Source of the DNA: Actinomycetota bacterium
GTDB taxonomy: Bacteria > Actinomycetota > Thermoleophilia > Solirubrobacterales > Solirubrobacteraceae
Assembly: GCA_018268595.1 (NCBI GenBank)
Contig: JAFDWH010000026.1
Coordinates: forward strand, 1 to 64,000
Direction of reading: 5' to 3'
DNA: 64,000 nt
Numbering within the stretch: the first letter of the stretch is position 1; each line of letters begins with the position of its first letter. Below the pieces are notes generated by a model. That model was not told the origin of the DNA. It saw only the letters and a program-made list of their open reading frames with translations, and did not search any database. Position numbers and translations under genes: made by a program. Positions 33,809 to 41,987 of the stretch are shown piece after piece.

Positions 33809-34939
33809 TCACAGCCCGAGCGTCTTGCCGAGGATCTCGCGCATGATCTCGTCGGTGCCGCCGCCGATCGGCCCGAGCCGCAGGTCGCGCACGGCACGCT
33901 CGATTCCGGGATCCGGCCCGTGCACGTCGAGGCAGGCGTCGGCCGCCTCGTAGGCGGCCCGCTGCGTGGCGAGCTTCGCCATCGTCACCTCCTGCACGGC
34001 GTTCATGCCGGCGAGGTGGAGGCGCAGCGCGTTGTAGGTGATCGCTCGCCCGCTCTCCAGCGCGAGCGCGACCTCGGCCAGCGTGTGGCGCGTCGCCTGA
34101 GAGCAGCGTCCGCGCGCGACTACGGCCGCAAGCGTGCGCTCGAACACCAGCTCCATCGCGCCGACGGCGCCGAGCGCCATCATCACGCGCTCCCACTGGA
34201 AGTTGGCCATGATCAGCCTGAAGCCCTCATGCTCCGGCCCGAGCAGGTTCTCCTCCGGCACGAACACGTCGTCGAAGCCGATCAGCCCCGTGTCGGACGC
34301 GTGCCAGCCGAGCTTCTCGATCGGCGACGCGCTCACGCCCGGGCCTCTGTCGACGATCAGGAACGAGATGCCGTGGTGCCCGCCCGCCTCCGTCGTCTTG
34401 CAGGCGGTGACGACGAAGTCGAAGCGCACGCCGTTCGTGATGAACATCTTCGAGCCGTTCACGACGAAGCCGCCCTCGACGCGTCTGGCGCGCGTCTTGA
34501 TGCCCGCGACGTCCGAGCCGGCGTCAGGCTCGGTGATCCCGAGCGCCGCGATCTTCTCCGCGCGGATGCCCGGCACGAGATAGCGCTCGTGCTGGTCGGG
34601 CGTGCCGAACTTCCACACCGGCGGCAGCGCGATCCCGGTGTGCGCACCGATCCCCGCGCCGACCCCGCCCGACCCGCAGCGCGCCAGCTCCTGCGCCCAC
34701 ACGGCGGCTGCCAGCTCGTCGCCGCCTCCGCCCAGCTCGCGCGGGAACTTCAGGCCGATGTACCCCCGCTCAGCGCACTTCCCGAACACCTCGTTCGGGA
34801 AGTAGCCGGCCTCCTCCCACGCCTCCGCATGCGGCGCCAGCTCCGACTCCACGAACGCCCGCATCTCCATGCGCAGGGCCTCGTGCTGCTCCGTGAACGG
34901 AGGAGCAGGTCGCGGCGTGCCCTCGGCGAGCGCGGTCAC
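33809..34939 (-). CDS. Acyl-CoA dehydrogenase
   Basis: FAD enzyme introducing an alpha,beta double bond into acyl-CoA. Of 376 residues, motifs include GITEPDAGSDVAGIKTRA (FAD/substrate), FVVNGSKMFITNG, and a C-terminal GGGTDEIM. The catalytic Glu is not at the usual site before GT; WERVMMALGAVGAM fits the helix-G position used by isovaleryl- and long-chain enzymes. GTG 34939 gives the normal family length; ATG 35035 would add a 32-residue Pro-rich lead without similarity. Neither has a ribosome site. Confidence 0.9.
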   Translation of the reverse strand: MTALAEGTPRPAPPFTEQHEALRMEMRAFVESELAPHAEAWEEAGYFPNEVFGKCAERGYIGLKFPRELGGGGDELAAAVWAQELARCGSGGVGAGIGAHTGIALPPVWKFGTPDQHERYLVPGIRAEKIAALGITEPDAGSDVAGIKTRARRVEGGFVVNGSKMFITNGVRFDFVVTACKTTEAGGHHGISFLIVDRGPGVSASPIEKLGWHASDTGLIGFDDVFVPEENLLGPEHEGFRLIMANFQWERVMMALGAVGAMELVFERTLAAVVARGRCSQATRHTLAEVALALESGRAITYNALRLHLAGMNAVQEVTMAKLATQRAAYEAADACLDVHGPDPGIERAVRDLRLGPIGGGTDEIMREILGKTLGL

Positions 34940-35125
34940 GCGGAACGCCGCTGGGCTGGGGAAGGGGGAGAGAGCGGCTGGCGCCAAGACCGTGTGCGGC
35001 GCACGCCGATCGGGCGGGTGGTCGTGAGGATGCACGTGCCCCGGGCGGAAGTCCGGGGTGCGCGCACCCGGAGCGGACAGGACCCGCCCGCAAACCGGCC
35101 GGGGCTCAGGCGAAGCGCCACCCCG

Positions 35126-35539
35126 TCACCGCCGCGCGCCAGGCGGCGCGTCCTGCGCCGACAGGCCCTCGGCCGTCCGCCCGTCGCGCCCCACGTAGCC
35201 GCCCTTCGCGCCGACGATCACGTACACCGCATCGCCGTCGCCGACGTTCTTGATCGAGCGCACCGTCGGCGCGTCCACGCGCGCCAGCCCGCCCGCGCCC
35301 AGCTCGTGCGTCGTGCCGTCGCCGAACGTGATCGCGATGCGGCCGCGGTGGACGAAGTACAGCTCCTCCTGCTCGTCGTGGTAGTGGCCGGCCGTCTCGT
35401 AACCCGGCGGCATCACGATCGCGTTGACGCCCAGCTCCTTGACGTCGAGCCCTCTGCGGATCTTGCGGAAGCCGTAGCCCTCGCCGAGCAGCTCGAGGTC
35501 CCCGACCGCGTAGCCGGGGCCGTTGACGATCTCTCCCAT
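35126..35539 (-). CDS. Single-domain cupin protein
   Basis: A 137-residue beta-barrel with the cupin metal motif in PPGYETAGHYHDEQEELYFV (His-x-His and Glu) and the second half GGLARVDAPTVRSIKNVGD. Such proteins act as small metalloenzymes or ligand sensors; nothing shows which. ATG 35539 is 8 nt after AGGAGG, which overlaps the upstream acyl-CoA dehydrogenase stop; GTG 35545 is too close to that site. It lies between two acyl-CoA dehydrogenase genes, all on one strand. Confidence 0.88.
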   Translation of the reverse strand: MGEIVNGPGYAVGDLELLGEGYGFRKIRRGLDVKELGVNAIVMPPGYETAGHYHDEQEELYFVHRGRIAITFGDGTTHELGAGGLARVDAPTVRSIKNVGDGDAVYVIVGAKGGYVGRDGRTAEGLSAQDAPPGARR

Positions 35540-35551
35540 GTCCACGACCTC

Positions 35552-36739
35552 CTAGAGCCCGTACGAGCGGCCGATGACGTCGAGCATGATCTCGTCGGTG
35601 CCCGCGCCGATCCGGTTCAGGCGCATGTCGCGCCACACGCGCTCCACGCCGTACTCCTTCATGTAGCCCGCGCCGCCGTGGATCTGGATGCACTCGTCGG
35701 CGACCTCGACCGCGACCCGCGCGGCGTGCAGCTTCGCCATCGAGATCTCGCGCACCGGGTACTCGCCGTTGTTGAAGCGCCACGCCGTCACGTAGGTCAT
35801 CTGCCGCGCCGACTCGATCTTCGTCGCCATCTCGGCGAATTTGTGGCGGATCACCTGGAAGTTGCCGATCTTGCGGCCGAACGCGGTGCGCTCCTGCGCG
35901 TACTGCAACGTCCGCTCGAAGCAGCGCTGCGCGCCCGCGACGCAGCCGGCCGCGCCGATCAGCCGCTCGCCCTGCAGCTCCCACATGATGTGGTAGAAGC
36001 CCTTGCCGACCTGTCCCAGCACGGCGCTGTCCGGCACGCGCACGTCCTGGAACGCGAGCAGCGCGGTGTCGCTCGCGTGCATGCCGAGCTTCTGCAGTCT
36101 CTTCTCGCGGATCACGCCGGGCGCGTCCATCGGCACCAGGAACAAGGTGAACCCGTCGTAGCCGGCATCCGGGTCGGTCTTCGTCACCAGCACGATCACG
36201 TCGGCGCGGTGGCCGTTCGTGATGTAGGTCTTCGAGCCGTTGATGACCCACTCGTCGCCGTCGCGCACCGCGCGCGTCTTGATGCCGGCCACGTCCGAGC
36301 CGGCGTCGGGCTCGGTGATGCCGAGGCAGAGGATCTTCCTGCCGGCCACCGCGGGCACGACCCACTCCTGCTTCTGCTCCTCGGTGCCGAACTTGAGGAT
36401 CGGCGGCATCGCCATGTCCGTGTGGACCGCGACGCCCATCGCGAGGCCGCCGCTGTTCGACTTCGTGATCTCCTCGGCCAGCACGAGGTTGCAGTAGTAG
36501 TCGCCGCCCTGGCCGCCGTATCTCTCGTCGACCGAGAGGCCGAGGAACCCCAGCTCGCCCATGCGGTGGAGGACCGAGTCCGGGAACGTCGTCTCCTCCC
36601 ACTCCTCCGAGTGCGGCTGCAGCTCCTTCTCGACGAAGCGCCCGATCGACTCGCGCAGCCGGTCGTGCTCCTCGGTGAAGATGAAGTGCTTGCGCTGGGT
36701 GCCGAAGTCCGGCTTCAGCACGTCTGCGGTGGCGGCCAT
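35552..36739 (-). CDS. Acyl-CoA dehydrogenase (isovaleryl/long-chain type)
   Basis: A 395-residue FAD enzyme: FTEEHDRLRESIGRFVEKEL at the N-terminus, GITEPDAGSDVAGIKTRA, WVINGSKTYITNG, and RTAFGRKIGNFQVIRHKFA. RIGAGTDEIM at the C-terminus matches the IVD/LCAD class, with the likely catalytic Glu in LQGERLIGAAG. ATG 36739 has GAGGAGAG upstream. It is first of an operon with the cupin and probably the second acyl-CoA dehydrogenase, and divergent from enoyl-CoA hydratase. Confidence 0.95.
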   Translation of the reverse strand: MAATADVLKPDFGTQRKHFIFTEEHDRLRESIGRFVEKELQPHSEEWEETTFPDSVLHRMGELGFLGLSVDERYGGQGGDYYCNLVLAEEITKSNSGGLAMGVAVHTDMAMPPILKFGTEEQKQEWVVPAVAGRKILCLGITEPDAGSDVAGIKTRAVRDGDEWVINGSKTYITNGHRADVIVLVTKTDPDAGYDGFTLFLVPMDAPGVIREKRLQKLGMHASDTALLAFQDVRVPDSAVLGQVGKGFYHIMWELQGERLIGAAGCVAGAQRCFERTLQYAQERTAFGRKIGNFQVIRHKFAEMATKIESARQMTYVTAWRFNNGEYPVREISMAKLHAARVAVEVADECIQIHGGAGYMKEYGVERVWRDMRLNRIGAGTDEIMLDVIGRSYGL

Positions 36740-36836
36740 GCGAATCGCTCTCCTCGTGCGCGGGGCTGGCGGACGCCGGCTGGCTGGCCGGCTGGCAAAG
36801 TAGACAGTAGTGCTTCCTACTTGCCGCTGCACGCGG

Positions 36837-36842
36837 TAGCGT
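36837..36842 (+). promoter_or_regulatory. TAGCGT -10 box of leaderless enoyl-CoA hydratase operon
   Basis: TAGCGT ends exactly 7 nt before ATG 36850, and there is no ribosome site. This drives hydratase plus carboxyltransferase. Confidence 0.5.
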
Positions 36843-36849
36843 GCGCACC

Positions 36850-37632
36850 ATGGCCTACGACACGCTGCGCTACGAGGTCGCCGGCGGGGTGGCGACGATC
36901 GCGCTCGACCAGCCGGAGACGCGCAACGCGCTCTCGGACGCACTGTTCACGGACCTCCAGACGGCGTTCGAAGCGGCGCGCGACGACGCTGCGGTGCGGT
37001 GCGTCGTGCTGACCTCGACGCACGAGAGCGTGTTCAGCTCGGGCGCGAACCTGGCCGGTTTCGCGATGGACTTGCCGCTCGTGCACAAGCATTTCGGGAT
37101 CGAGCGCTTCCCGGCGTTGTTCACGACGATCGGCAAGCTCGGCAAGCCGACGATCTGCGCCGCGAACGGCCACGTGCTGGCGGGCGCGCTTGGGATCGCG
37201 CTCGCGTGCGACCTGATCGTGGCGAAGGAAGGGGTCACGTTCGGCACGCCGGAGATCAACGTCGGCGCGTTCCCGTTCATGATCATGGCGTTGATCTACC
37301 GCAACCTCGGGCGCAAGAAGACGAACGAGCTGTTGCTGCTGGGCGAGCGGATCGACGCGCACGAGGCGGAGCGGATCGGCCTCGTCAACAAGGTCGTGCC
37401 GGCGGACGAGTTCGACGCCGCCGTCGCCGACTGGGCGAAGCGTCTCGCGTCGAAGTCGCCGGTCCTGATGAAGCTCGGCAAGGACGCGATCTACCGCCAG
37501 CAGGACATGGCCTTCGATGACGCGCTCGACTTCCTGCGCGCACAGCTGACGATCGCGTTCTCGACCGACGACATCGTCGAGGGCGTCAGAGCGTTCTTCG
37601 AGAGACGGGAGCCGCAATGGACGGGTCGGTAG
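36850..37632 (+). CDS. Enoyl-CoA hydratase/isomerase
   Basis: A 260-residue crotonase-fold enzyme: VATIALDQPETRNALSDALF, an oxyanion-hole stretch FSSGANLAGF, and GKPTICAANGHVLAGALGIA. The usual hydratase Glu region reads TPEINVGAFPFMIM, keeping a Glu. It is followed with a 16-bp overlap by the carboxyltransferase gene. This order (hydratase with a biotin-dependent carboxylase subunit, next to acyl-CoA dehydrogenase) resembles leucine or terpenoid acyl-CoA degradation (inference). Confidence 0.93.
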   Translation: MAYDTLRYEVAGGVATIALDQPETRNALSDALFTDLQTAFEAARDDAAVRCVVLTSTHESVFSSGANLAGFAMDLPLVHKHFGIERFPALFTTIGKLGKPTICAANGHVLAGALGIALACDLIVAKEGVTFGTPEINVGAFPFMIMALIYRNLGRKKTNELLLLGERIDAHEAERIGLVNKVVPADEFDAAVADWAKRLASKSPVLMKLGKDAIYRQQDMAFDDALDFLRAQLTIAFSTDDIVEGVRAFFERREPQWTGR

Positions 37633-39197
37633 ACGCACCGCCGCAGAGCCTTCTCCGCCCGCTCGTCGAGGAGCTGAACGCGCGCCGCGCGAAGAACATG
37701 CTCGGCGGCGGGCAGGAGAAGATCGACAGACAGCACGCCGCGAACAAGCTGACCGCACGCGAGCGGCTCGCACTGCTGATCGACGAGGGCACCTTCACCG
37801 AGCTGGGCATCCACGCCGGCATCCACTTCAGCGTGCGCGGCCTGGAGGGCAAGGAGGCGCCGGCCGACGGCGTCATCACCGGCTACGGAAAGGTCGACGG
37901 GCGGATGGTCGCCGTCTGCGCCTACGACTTCACCGTGATGGCCGGCTCGATGGGCATGTCGGGAGAGATCAAGGTGACGCGCCTGCGCGAGTTGGCGCTC
38001 ACCAAGCGGATTCCCTTCATCTGGCTGCTCGACAGCGCCGGCGCGCGCATCCAGGAGGCGGTCGGCTCGCTGTTCGCCGGCTCCGGCTTCCTGTTCCGCG
38101 AGGAGGTCGTGATGAGCGGCGTGATCCCGCAGATCGCCGCGCTGATGGGGCCGTGCGCCGCCGGCACCGCCTACATCCCCGGCCTCGCCGACTTCGTGCC
38201 GATGGTCAAGGGCCGCGGCTCGATGGCGCTCGCCGGCCCGCACCTCGTGCGCGCCGCCGTGGGGGAGGACGTCACGCAGGAGGAGCTGGGCGGCTCGCGC
38301 GTGCACTGCCGCAAGTCGGGCGTCGGCGACCTCGAAGTCACGGACGACGAGGAGTGCATCGAGCGGATCAAGCAATACCTCTCGTACATGCCGCAGCACT
38401 GCGAGCAGAAGCCGCCGATCCGGCCGGTCTCCGACCCGATCGACCGCCGCGAGGAGTCGCTGCTCGACGTGCTGCCGGAGTCCAACCGCAAGCCGTACGA
38501 CATGTACGAGGTGATCAGACGGATCGTCGACGACGGCGAGTGGTTCGACATGAAGCCGCAGTGGGCGAAGACGATCATCACCTGCTTCGCGCGCTTCGGC
38601 GGTCGCCCGTGCGGGATCGTCGCCAACCAGCCCAAGCAGCTCGGCGGCATCCTCGACAACGACTCGGCCGACAAGGCCGCGCGCTTCGTCAACCTCTGCA
38701 ACGCGTTCGACATCCCGCTGCTGTTCCTGCAGGACGTCCCCGGCTTCATGGTCGGCACGAAGGTGGAGGAGGCGGGGATCATCCGCCACGGCGCGAAGAT
38801 GCTCTACGCGGTCGCCAACGCCACCGTGCCGAAGATCACGGTCGTGGTTCGCAAGGCCTATGGCGCGGGCTACTACGTGATGAACGGCAAGGCGTACGAG
38901 CCGGACCTGATCGTCGCCTGGCCGAGCGCCGAGATCAGCGTGATGGGGGCCGAGGGCGCGGTCGAGATCGTGATGCGCAGACAGGTCGAGGCGGCGGAGG
39001 ACCCCGCCGCGATGAGAGCGCAGCTGATCGAGGCATACAGAAGACTGATCGACGTCTACGTGCCGGCCAGAAACGCGCTGATCGACGACGTGATCGACCC
39101 CCGCGACACGCGCCCGACGGTCTGCCGCGCGCTCGAGATGGCCGAGGGCAAGCGCGTCGAGCGGCCCTGGAAGCGCCACGGCGTGGTGCCGGTCTGA
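37617..39197 (+). CDS. Acyl-CoA carboxylase, carboxyltransferase (beta) subunit
   Basis: Moves CO2 from carboxybiotin to an acyl-CoA. The 526 residues hold both crotonase-like halves: an N-terminal half with RIPFIWLLDSAGARIQEAVG and PCAAGTAYIPGLADF, and a C-terminal half with ANQPKQLGGILDNDSADKAA, QDVPGFMVGTKVEEAGIIRHG and KAYGAGYYVMNGKAYEPD. It resembles propionyl-/methylcrotonyl-/geranyl-type subunits. No biotin carboxylase is nearby; a small biotin carrier is at 21325. The gene uses about seven AGA Arg codons despite high GC. Confidence 0.95.
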   Translation: MDGSVDAPPQSLLRPLVEELNARRAKNMLGGGQEKIDRQHAANKLTARERLALLIDEGTFTELGIHAGIHFSVRGLEGKEAPADGVITGYGKVDGRMVAVCAYDFTVMAGSMGMSGEIKVTRLRELALTKRIPFIWLLDSAGARIQEAVGSLFAGSGFLFREEVVMSGVIPQIAALMGPCAAGTAYIPGLADFVPMVKGRGSMALAGPHLVRAAVGEDVTQEELGGSRVHCRKSGVGDLEVTDDEECIERIKQYLSYMPQHCEQKPPIRPVSDPIDRREESLLDVLPESNRKPYDMYEVIRRIVDDGEWFDMKPQWAKTIITCFARFGGRPCGIVANQPKQLGGILDNDSADKAARFVNLCNAFDIPLLFLQDVPGFMVGTKVEEAGIIRHGAKMLYAVANATVPKITVVVRKAYGAGYYVMNGKAYEPDLIVAWPSAEISVMGAEGAVEIVMRRQVEAAEDPAAMRAQLIEAYRRLIDVYVPARNALIDDVIDPRDTRPTVCRALEMAEGKRVERPWKRHGVVPV

Positions 39198-39202
39198 TGC
39201 GC

Positions 39203-39445
39203 TCAGCGGCTGCGCTCGATCGCCTGCACCGCGACGACGGGCCGGTCCTCCCGCACGTAGCTGTGCACGACGACGGTCGCGCCGCGCTCGCGGGCGGCGC
39301 GCCGTATCGTCACCGGCAGCGACGACGGCCGGCAGTCGAAGTCGACGCCGTACTCCAGCTCCCGCAGCTTGCCGTCGAACAGCAGGTCCCAGTCGTACCG
39401 CCGCCGCCGGTCGCTGCGCGCCGGAAGCCGGGAGATGACCCTCAT
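39203..39445 (-). CDS. Small conserved-looking protein coupled to XRE gene; function unknown
   Basis: 80 residues: basic N-terminus (MRVISRLPARSDRRRR), then YDWDLLFDGKLRELEYGVDF, a beta-rich middle, ARERGATVVVHSYV, and a hydrophobic end. The DWD..LxDG...L..G.DF pattern recalls small proteins in actinobacterial genomes and phages; I do not know their role. The ATG overlaps the XRE stop by 4 bp. The pair could be a regulator with its cofactor, or an antitoxin-toxin-like module (inference). Confidence 0.7.
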   Translation of the reverse strand: MRVISRLPARSDRRRRYDWDLLFDGKLRELEYGVDFDCRPSSLPVTIRRAARERGATVVVHSYVREDRPVVAVQAIERSR

Positions 39446-39657
39446 GGGCGGCTCGGCGCGACGTCGCGGTCGAGCTTGTGCGGCTCGACGCCGAGCGCGT
39501 CGGCTATCGACTGCGCGTACCGTCGCGGTATCGGCCGCTTGCCGAGCACCCATCGGGAGACGCTGCTCGGGTGGAGGTTGAGCCGTTCCGCCAGCCACGC
39601 CTGCTTGTGCCCCGTCTCGGCCAATATGCCTGCCAGGGCGGTTCCTCGTTCCCTCAT
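39442..39657 (-). CDS. Small XRE/Cro-type regulator
   Basis: 71 residues that are almost all HTH: GTALAGILAETGHKQAWLAE, then RLNLHPSSVSRWVLGKRPIP, and a C-terminal ADALGVEPHKLDRDV. ATG 39657 is 8 nt after the -10 box TAGTGT. It shares an operon with the 80-residue partner and reads toward the carboxyltransferase gene. The upstream DNA is noticeably less GC-rich, which may mark a more recent arrival. Confidence 0.85.
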   Translation of the reverse strand: MRERGTALAGILAETGHKQAWLAERLNLHPSSVSRWVLGKRPIPRRYAQSIADALGVEPHKLDRDVAPSRP

Positions 39658-39665
39658 GGATCTGG

Positions 39666-39695
39666 ACACTAGCCCGTCTCCAGAACGCAGCTCAA
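39666..39695 (-). promoter_or_regulatory. Promoter of XRE/small-protein pair
   Basis: On the minus strand, -35 TTGAGC (39690-39695), an 18-bp spacer and -10 TAGTGT (39666-39671) lie 8 nt before ATG 39657. This gives a complete sigma-70-like promoter with a leaderless mRNA. Confidence 0.6.
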
Positions 39696-39831
39696 GCCTT
39701 TCGGCACGAAAAATTGCCACTTTCTGGTCGAGTCACCCCCTGGAGGGGGCATTCGAGCAATAAAACCTGAGTAGGCGAATTGATGTGAGCCAAAAAGCCG
39801 ACATGTCCAAGCGAGAGGGGGGCACCCTCCG

Positions 39832-40743
39832 GTGAGCCTCGAAGACCCCGTCATCATCACCTGCTCGATCTCCGGCGTGGTCGCGAACCGCGACCAGTGC
39901 CCGGGGATCCCGTACACGCCGGAGGAGTACGCCGCCGAGGCGCGGCGCGCGGTCGACGAGGGCGCGTCGATGATCCACATCCACGCGCGCACGCCGAACG
40001 GCGTGCCCAGCTTCGAGGTCGAGGACTTTCGCGCGATCACGCAGGCGATCCTCGCCGAAGTGGACGACGTGATCATCAACTACTCGACCGGCGCGATCGG
40101 CGTGTCACTGGAGAAGCGGATCGCTTACCTCCAGGCGCTCAAGCCCGATGTCGCCGCTCTGAACATGGGCTCGATGAATTACGCGAAGTACAGCGCGAGA
40201 CGGAGAGGCTTCGTCTTCCAGGCGGTGTTCGAGAACAGCTTCGAGACGATCGACGCGCTTCTCAGAGCGATGAACGAGCTGGGGATCAAGCCCGAGCACG
40301 AGTGCTTCGACCTCGGCCACCTCGGGAACCTCGACCCGTTCCTCGACATGGGGCTGCTCGGCGAGCCGCTGCAGATCAGCTGCGTGATGGGCGTCAACGG
40401 CGGCATCCGCCCGACCGCGCGCAACCTCGCGCACATGGCCGAGAACGTCCCGGGCGGCCCCGACGGCCCCAACAACTGGGGCGTGATCGGCATCTCGCGC
40501 GACCAGTGGTCGCTGATCGCGGCGGCGCTCACACTGGGCGGCAACGTGCGCGCCGGGGTGGAGGACAACTTCTACCTGCCCGACGGCTCGATGGCACGCT
40601 CGAACGGCGACCTGATCGCCGCCGCGCGCCGGCTCGCCGAGCAGGTCGGCCGCCGGCCGGCGAGCGTCGAGGAGGCGCGCGCGATGCTCGGGACGCCGCG
40701 CCGGGCCGTCGCCGGCGTCGAGCCGAAGGCGGCCGCCGCGTGA
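39832..40743 (+). CDS. Beta-keto acid cleavage enzyme (BKACE, DUF849; 3-keto-5-aminohexanoate cleavage-type)
   Basis: Zn-dependent enzyme that splits a beta-keto acid with acetyl-CoA into acetoacetate plus a new acyl-CoA. The 303 residues form a TIM barrel with ITCSISGVVANRDQCPG, the Zn motif MIHIHART, INYSTG, and CFDLGHLGNLD, GVIGISRDQW. GTG 39832 follows GAGAGGGGGGC. It is coupled to a CaiB-type CoA-transferase and a MerR gene. The BKACE family is very diverse in substrate, so the keto acid is unknown. Confidence 0.9.
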   Translation: MSLEDPVIITCSISGVVANRDQCPGIPYTPEEYAAEARRAVDEGASMIHIHARTPNGVPSFEVEDFRAITQAILAEVDDVIINYSTGAIGVSLEKRIAYLQALKPDVAALNMGSMNYAKYSARRRGFVFQAVFENSFETIDALLRAMNELGIKPEHECFDLGHLGNLDPFLDMGLLGEPLQISCVMGVNGGIRPTARNLAHMAENVPGGPDGPNNWGVIGISRDQWSLIAAALTLGGNVRAGVEDNFYLPDGSMARSNGDLIAAARRLAEQVGRRPASVEEARAMLGTPRRAVAGVEPKAAAA

Positions 40744-41987
40744 GCGCGCCGAGCGCCGGCCCGCTGGCCGGCCTCAAGGTGCTCGACCTCTCGCGCCTGC
40801 TCCCCGGCGGCTTCTGCTCGCTGCTGCTGGCCGACCTGGGCGCCGAGGTGTTGAAGGTCGAGGACACCGGCATGGGCGACTACGTGCGCTGGTCGCCGCC
40901 GTACGTCGAGGGGGCGGAGGACTCCGCCAGATCGGCGCTGTTCCTCGCGCTCAACCGCAACAAGCGCTCGATCCGCCTCGACCTCAAGAGCGATGCCGGG
41001 CGGGAGGTGCTGTGCAAGCTCGCGCGCGAGCATGACGTGCTGCTGGAGTCGTTCCGCCCCGGCGTGCTCGACCGCCTCGGCGTCGGCTACGAGCGCCTCG
41101 AGCAGGAGAACAGAGGGCTCATCTACTGCGCGATCACCGGCTACGGCCAGGACGGCCCCAAGCGCGACGCGGCCGGCCACGACCTGAACTACCTCGCGCT
41201 CGGCGGCCTGCTCGGCCTCACCGGCGAGCCGGACGGGCCGCCGATCCAGGCGGCGGGGCAGATCGCCGACATCGGCGGCGGCGCCCTCATGGCGGCGGTC
41301 GGGATCCTCGCCGCGCTGCGCGAGCGTGAGCGCTCGGGCGAGGGCCAGGTCGTCGACGTCTCGATGTTCGACGGCGCGCTCGCGTTCCTTGCGATGGTTG
41401 CGGCGGCGACGCTGGCCGACGGCAACGTCCCGAGACGCGGCCTGCTCCCGCTCTCCGGCCTGTTCGCCTGCTACCGCCCGTACGAGTGCAAGGACGGCGG
41501 CTGGGTCGCGTGCGGCGCGCTCGAGCCCAAGTTCTGGCAGACGTGGTGTCGCGGAGCGGACCGCGAGGACCTGATCGAGCAGCAGTTCGCGGCACCGGGA
41601 TCGGATGGCCACCGCGCCGTCGAGGCGGCGTTCCGCGAGCGCACGCGCGCCGAGTGGAAGGCGTTCGCGGCGCAGCACGACTGCTGCCTGGAGCCGGTCC
41701 TCGACCTCGACGAGGCGCTCGCGTCCGAGCTGGTCCGCGCGCGCGAGATGGTGGTCGAGCTGGAGCAGCCGGGCGCGTCCGCGCCCGTCAAGCTGCTGGG
41801 CCTGCCGATCAAGCTCGGCCGCACGCCGGGCGACCCGTCGCGCGCGCCGGGGCCGGCGCTCGGCCAGCACACCGACGAGGTGCTCGCCGCGCTCGGCTAC
41901 GACGCCGAGGCGGTCGCGGCGATGAAGGCGTCGGGCGCCGTCGCGGGGCCGGCGAGCGAGCGGCAGGGATCGTTCCTTGGCGGTTGA
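40740..41987 (+). CDS. CaiB/BaiF-type (class III) CoA-transferase
   Basis: Moves CoA between acyl groups. The 415 residues contain KVLDLSRLLPGGFCSLLLAD, LNRNKRSIRLDLKS, LLESFRPGVLDRLGVGYERL, and the catalytic Asp in AAGHDLNYLALGG (about residue 150). GTG 40740 overlaps the BKACE stop. It probably activates the substrate or product of the cleavage enzyme. Overlap of 11 bp with the MerR gene completes the operon. Confidence 0.93.
   Translation: MSAPSAGPLAGLKVLDLSRLLPGGFCSLLLADLGAEVLKVEDTGMGDYVRWSPPYVEGAEDSARSALFLALNRNKRSIRLDLKSDAGREVLCKLAREHDVLLESFRPGVLDRLGVGYERLEQENRGLIYCAITGYGQDGPKRDAAGHDLNYLALGGLLGLTGEPDGPPIQAAGQIADIGGGALMAAVGILAALRERERSGEGQVVDVSMFDGALAFLAMVAAATLADGNVPRRGLLPLSGLFACYRPYECKDGGWVACGALEPKFWQTWCRGADREDLIEQQFAAPGSDGHRAVEAAFRERTRAEWKAFAAQHDCCLEPVLDLDEALASELVRAREMVVELEQPGASAPVKLLGLPIKLGRTPGDPSRAPGPALGQHTDEVLAALGYDAEAVAAMKASGAVAGPASERQGSFLGG

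Noticed and set aside
33809-36739. Loss of catalytic Glu in both acyl-CoA dehydrogenases (GGGT, GAGT instead of EGT)
   Set aside because: IVD/LCAD-type enzymes place the base in helix G; ERVMMA and ERLIGA keep a Glu there.
32819-37012. 1397-codon plus-strand frame
   Set aside because: Covers the antisense of four clear genes (SDR, two acyl-CoA dehydrogenases, cupin); no motif of its own.
39736-39749. CCCCC-TGGA-GGGGG as a terminator
   Set aside because: Five-bp stem with a tiny loop and no T-run; kept only as a compositional note.
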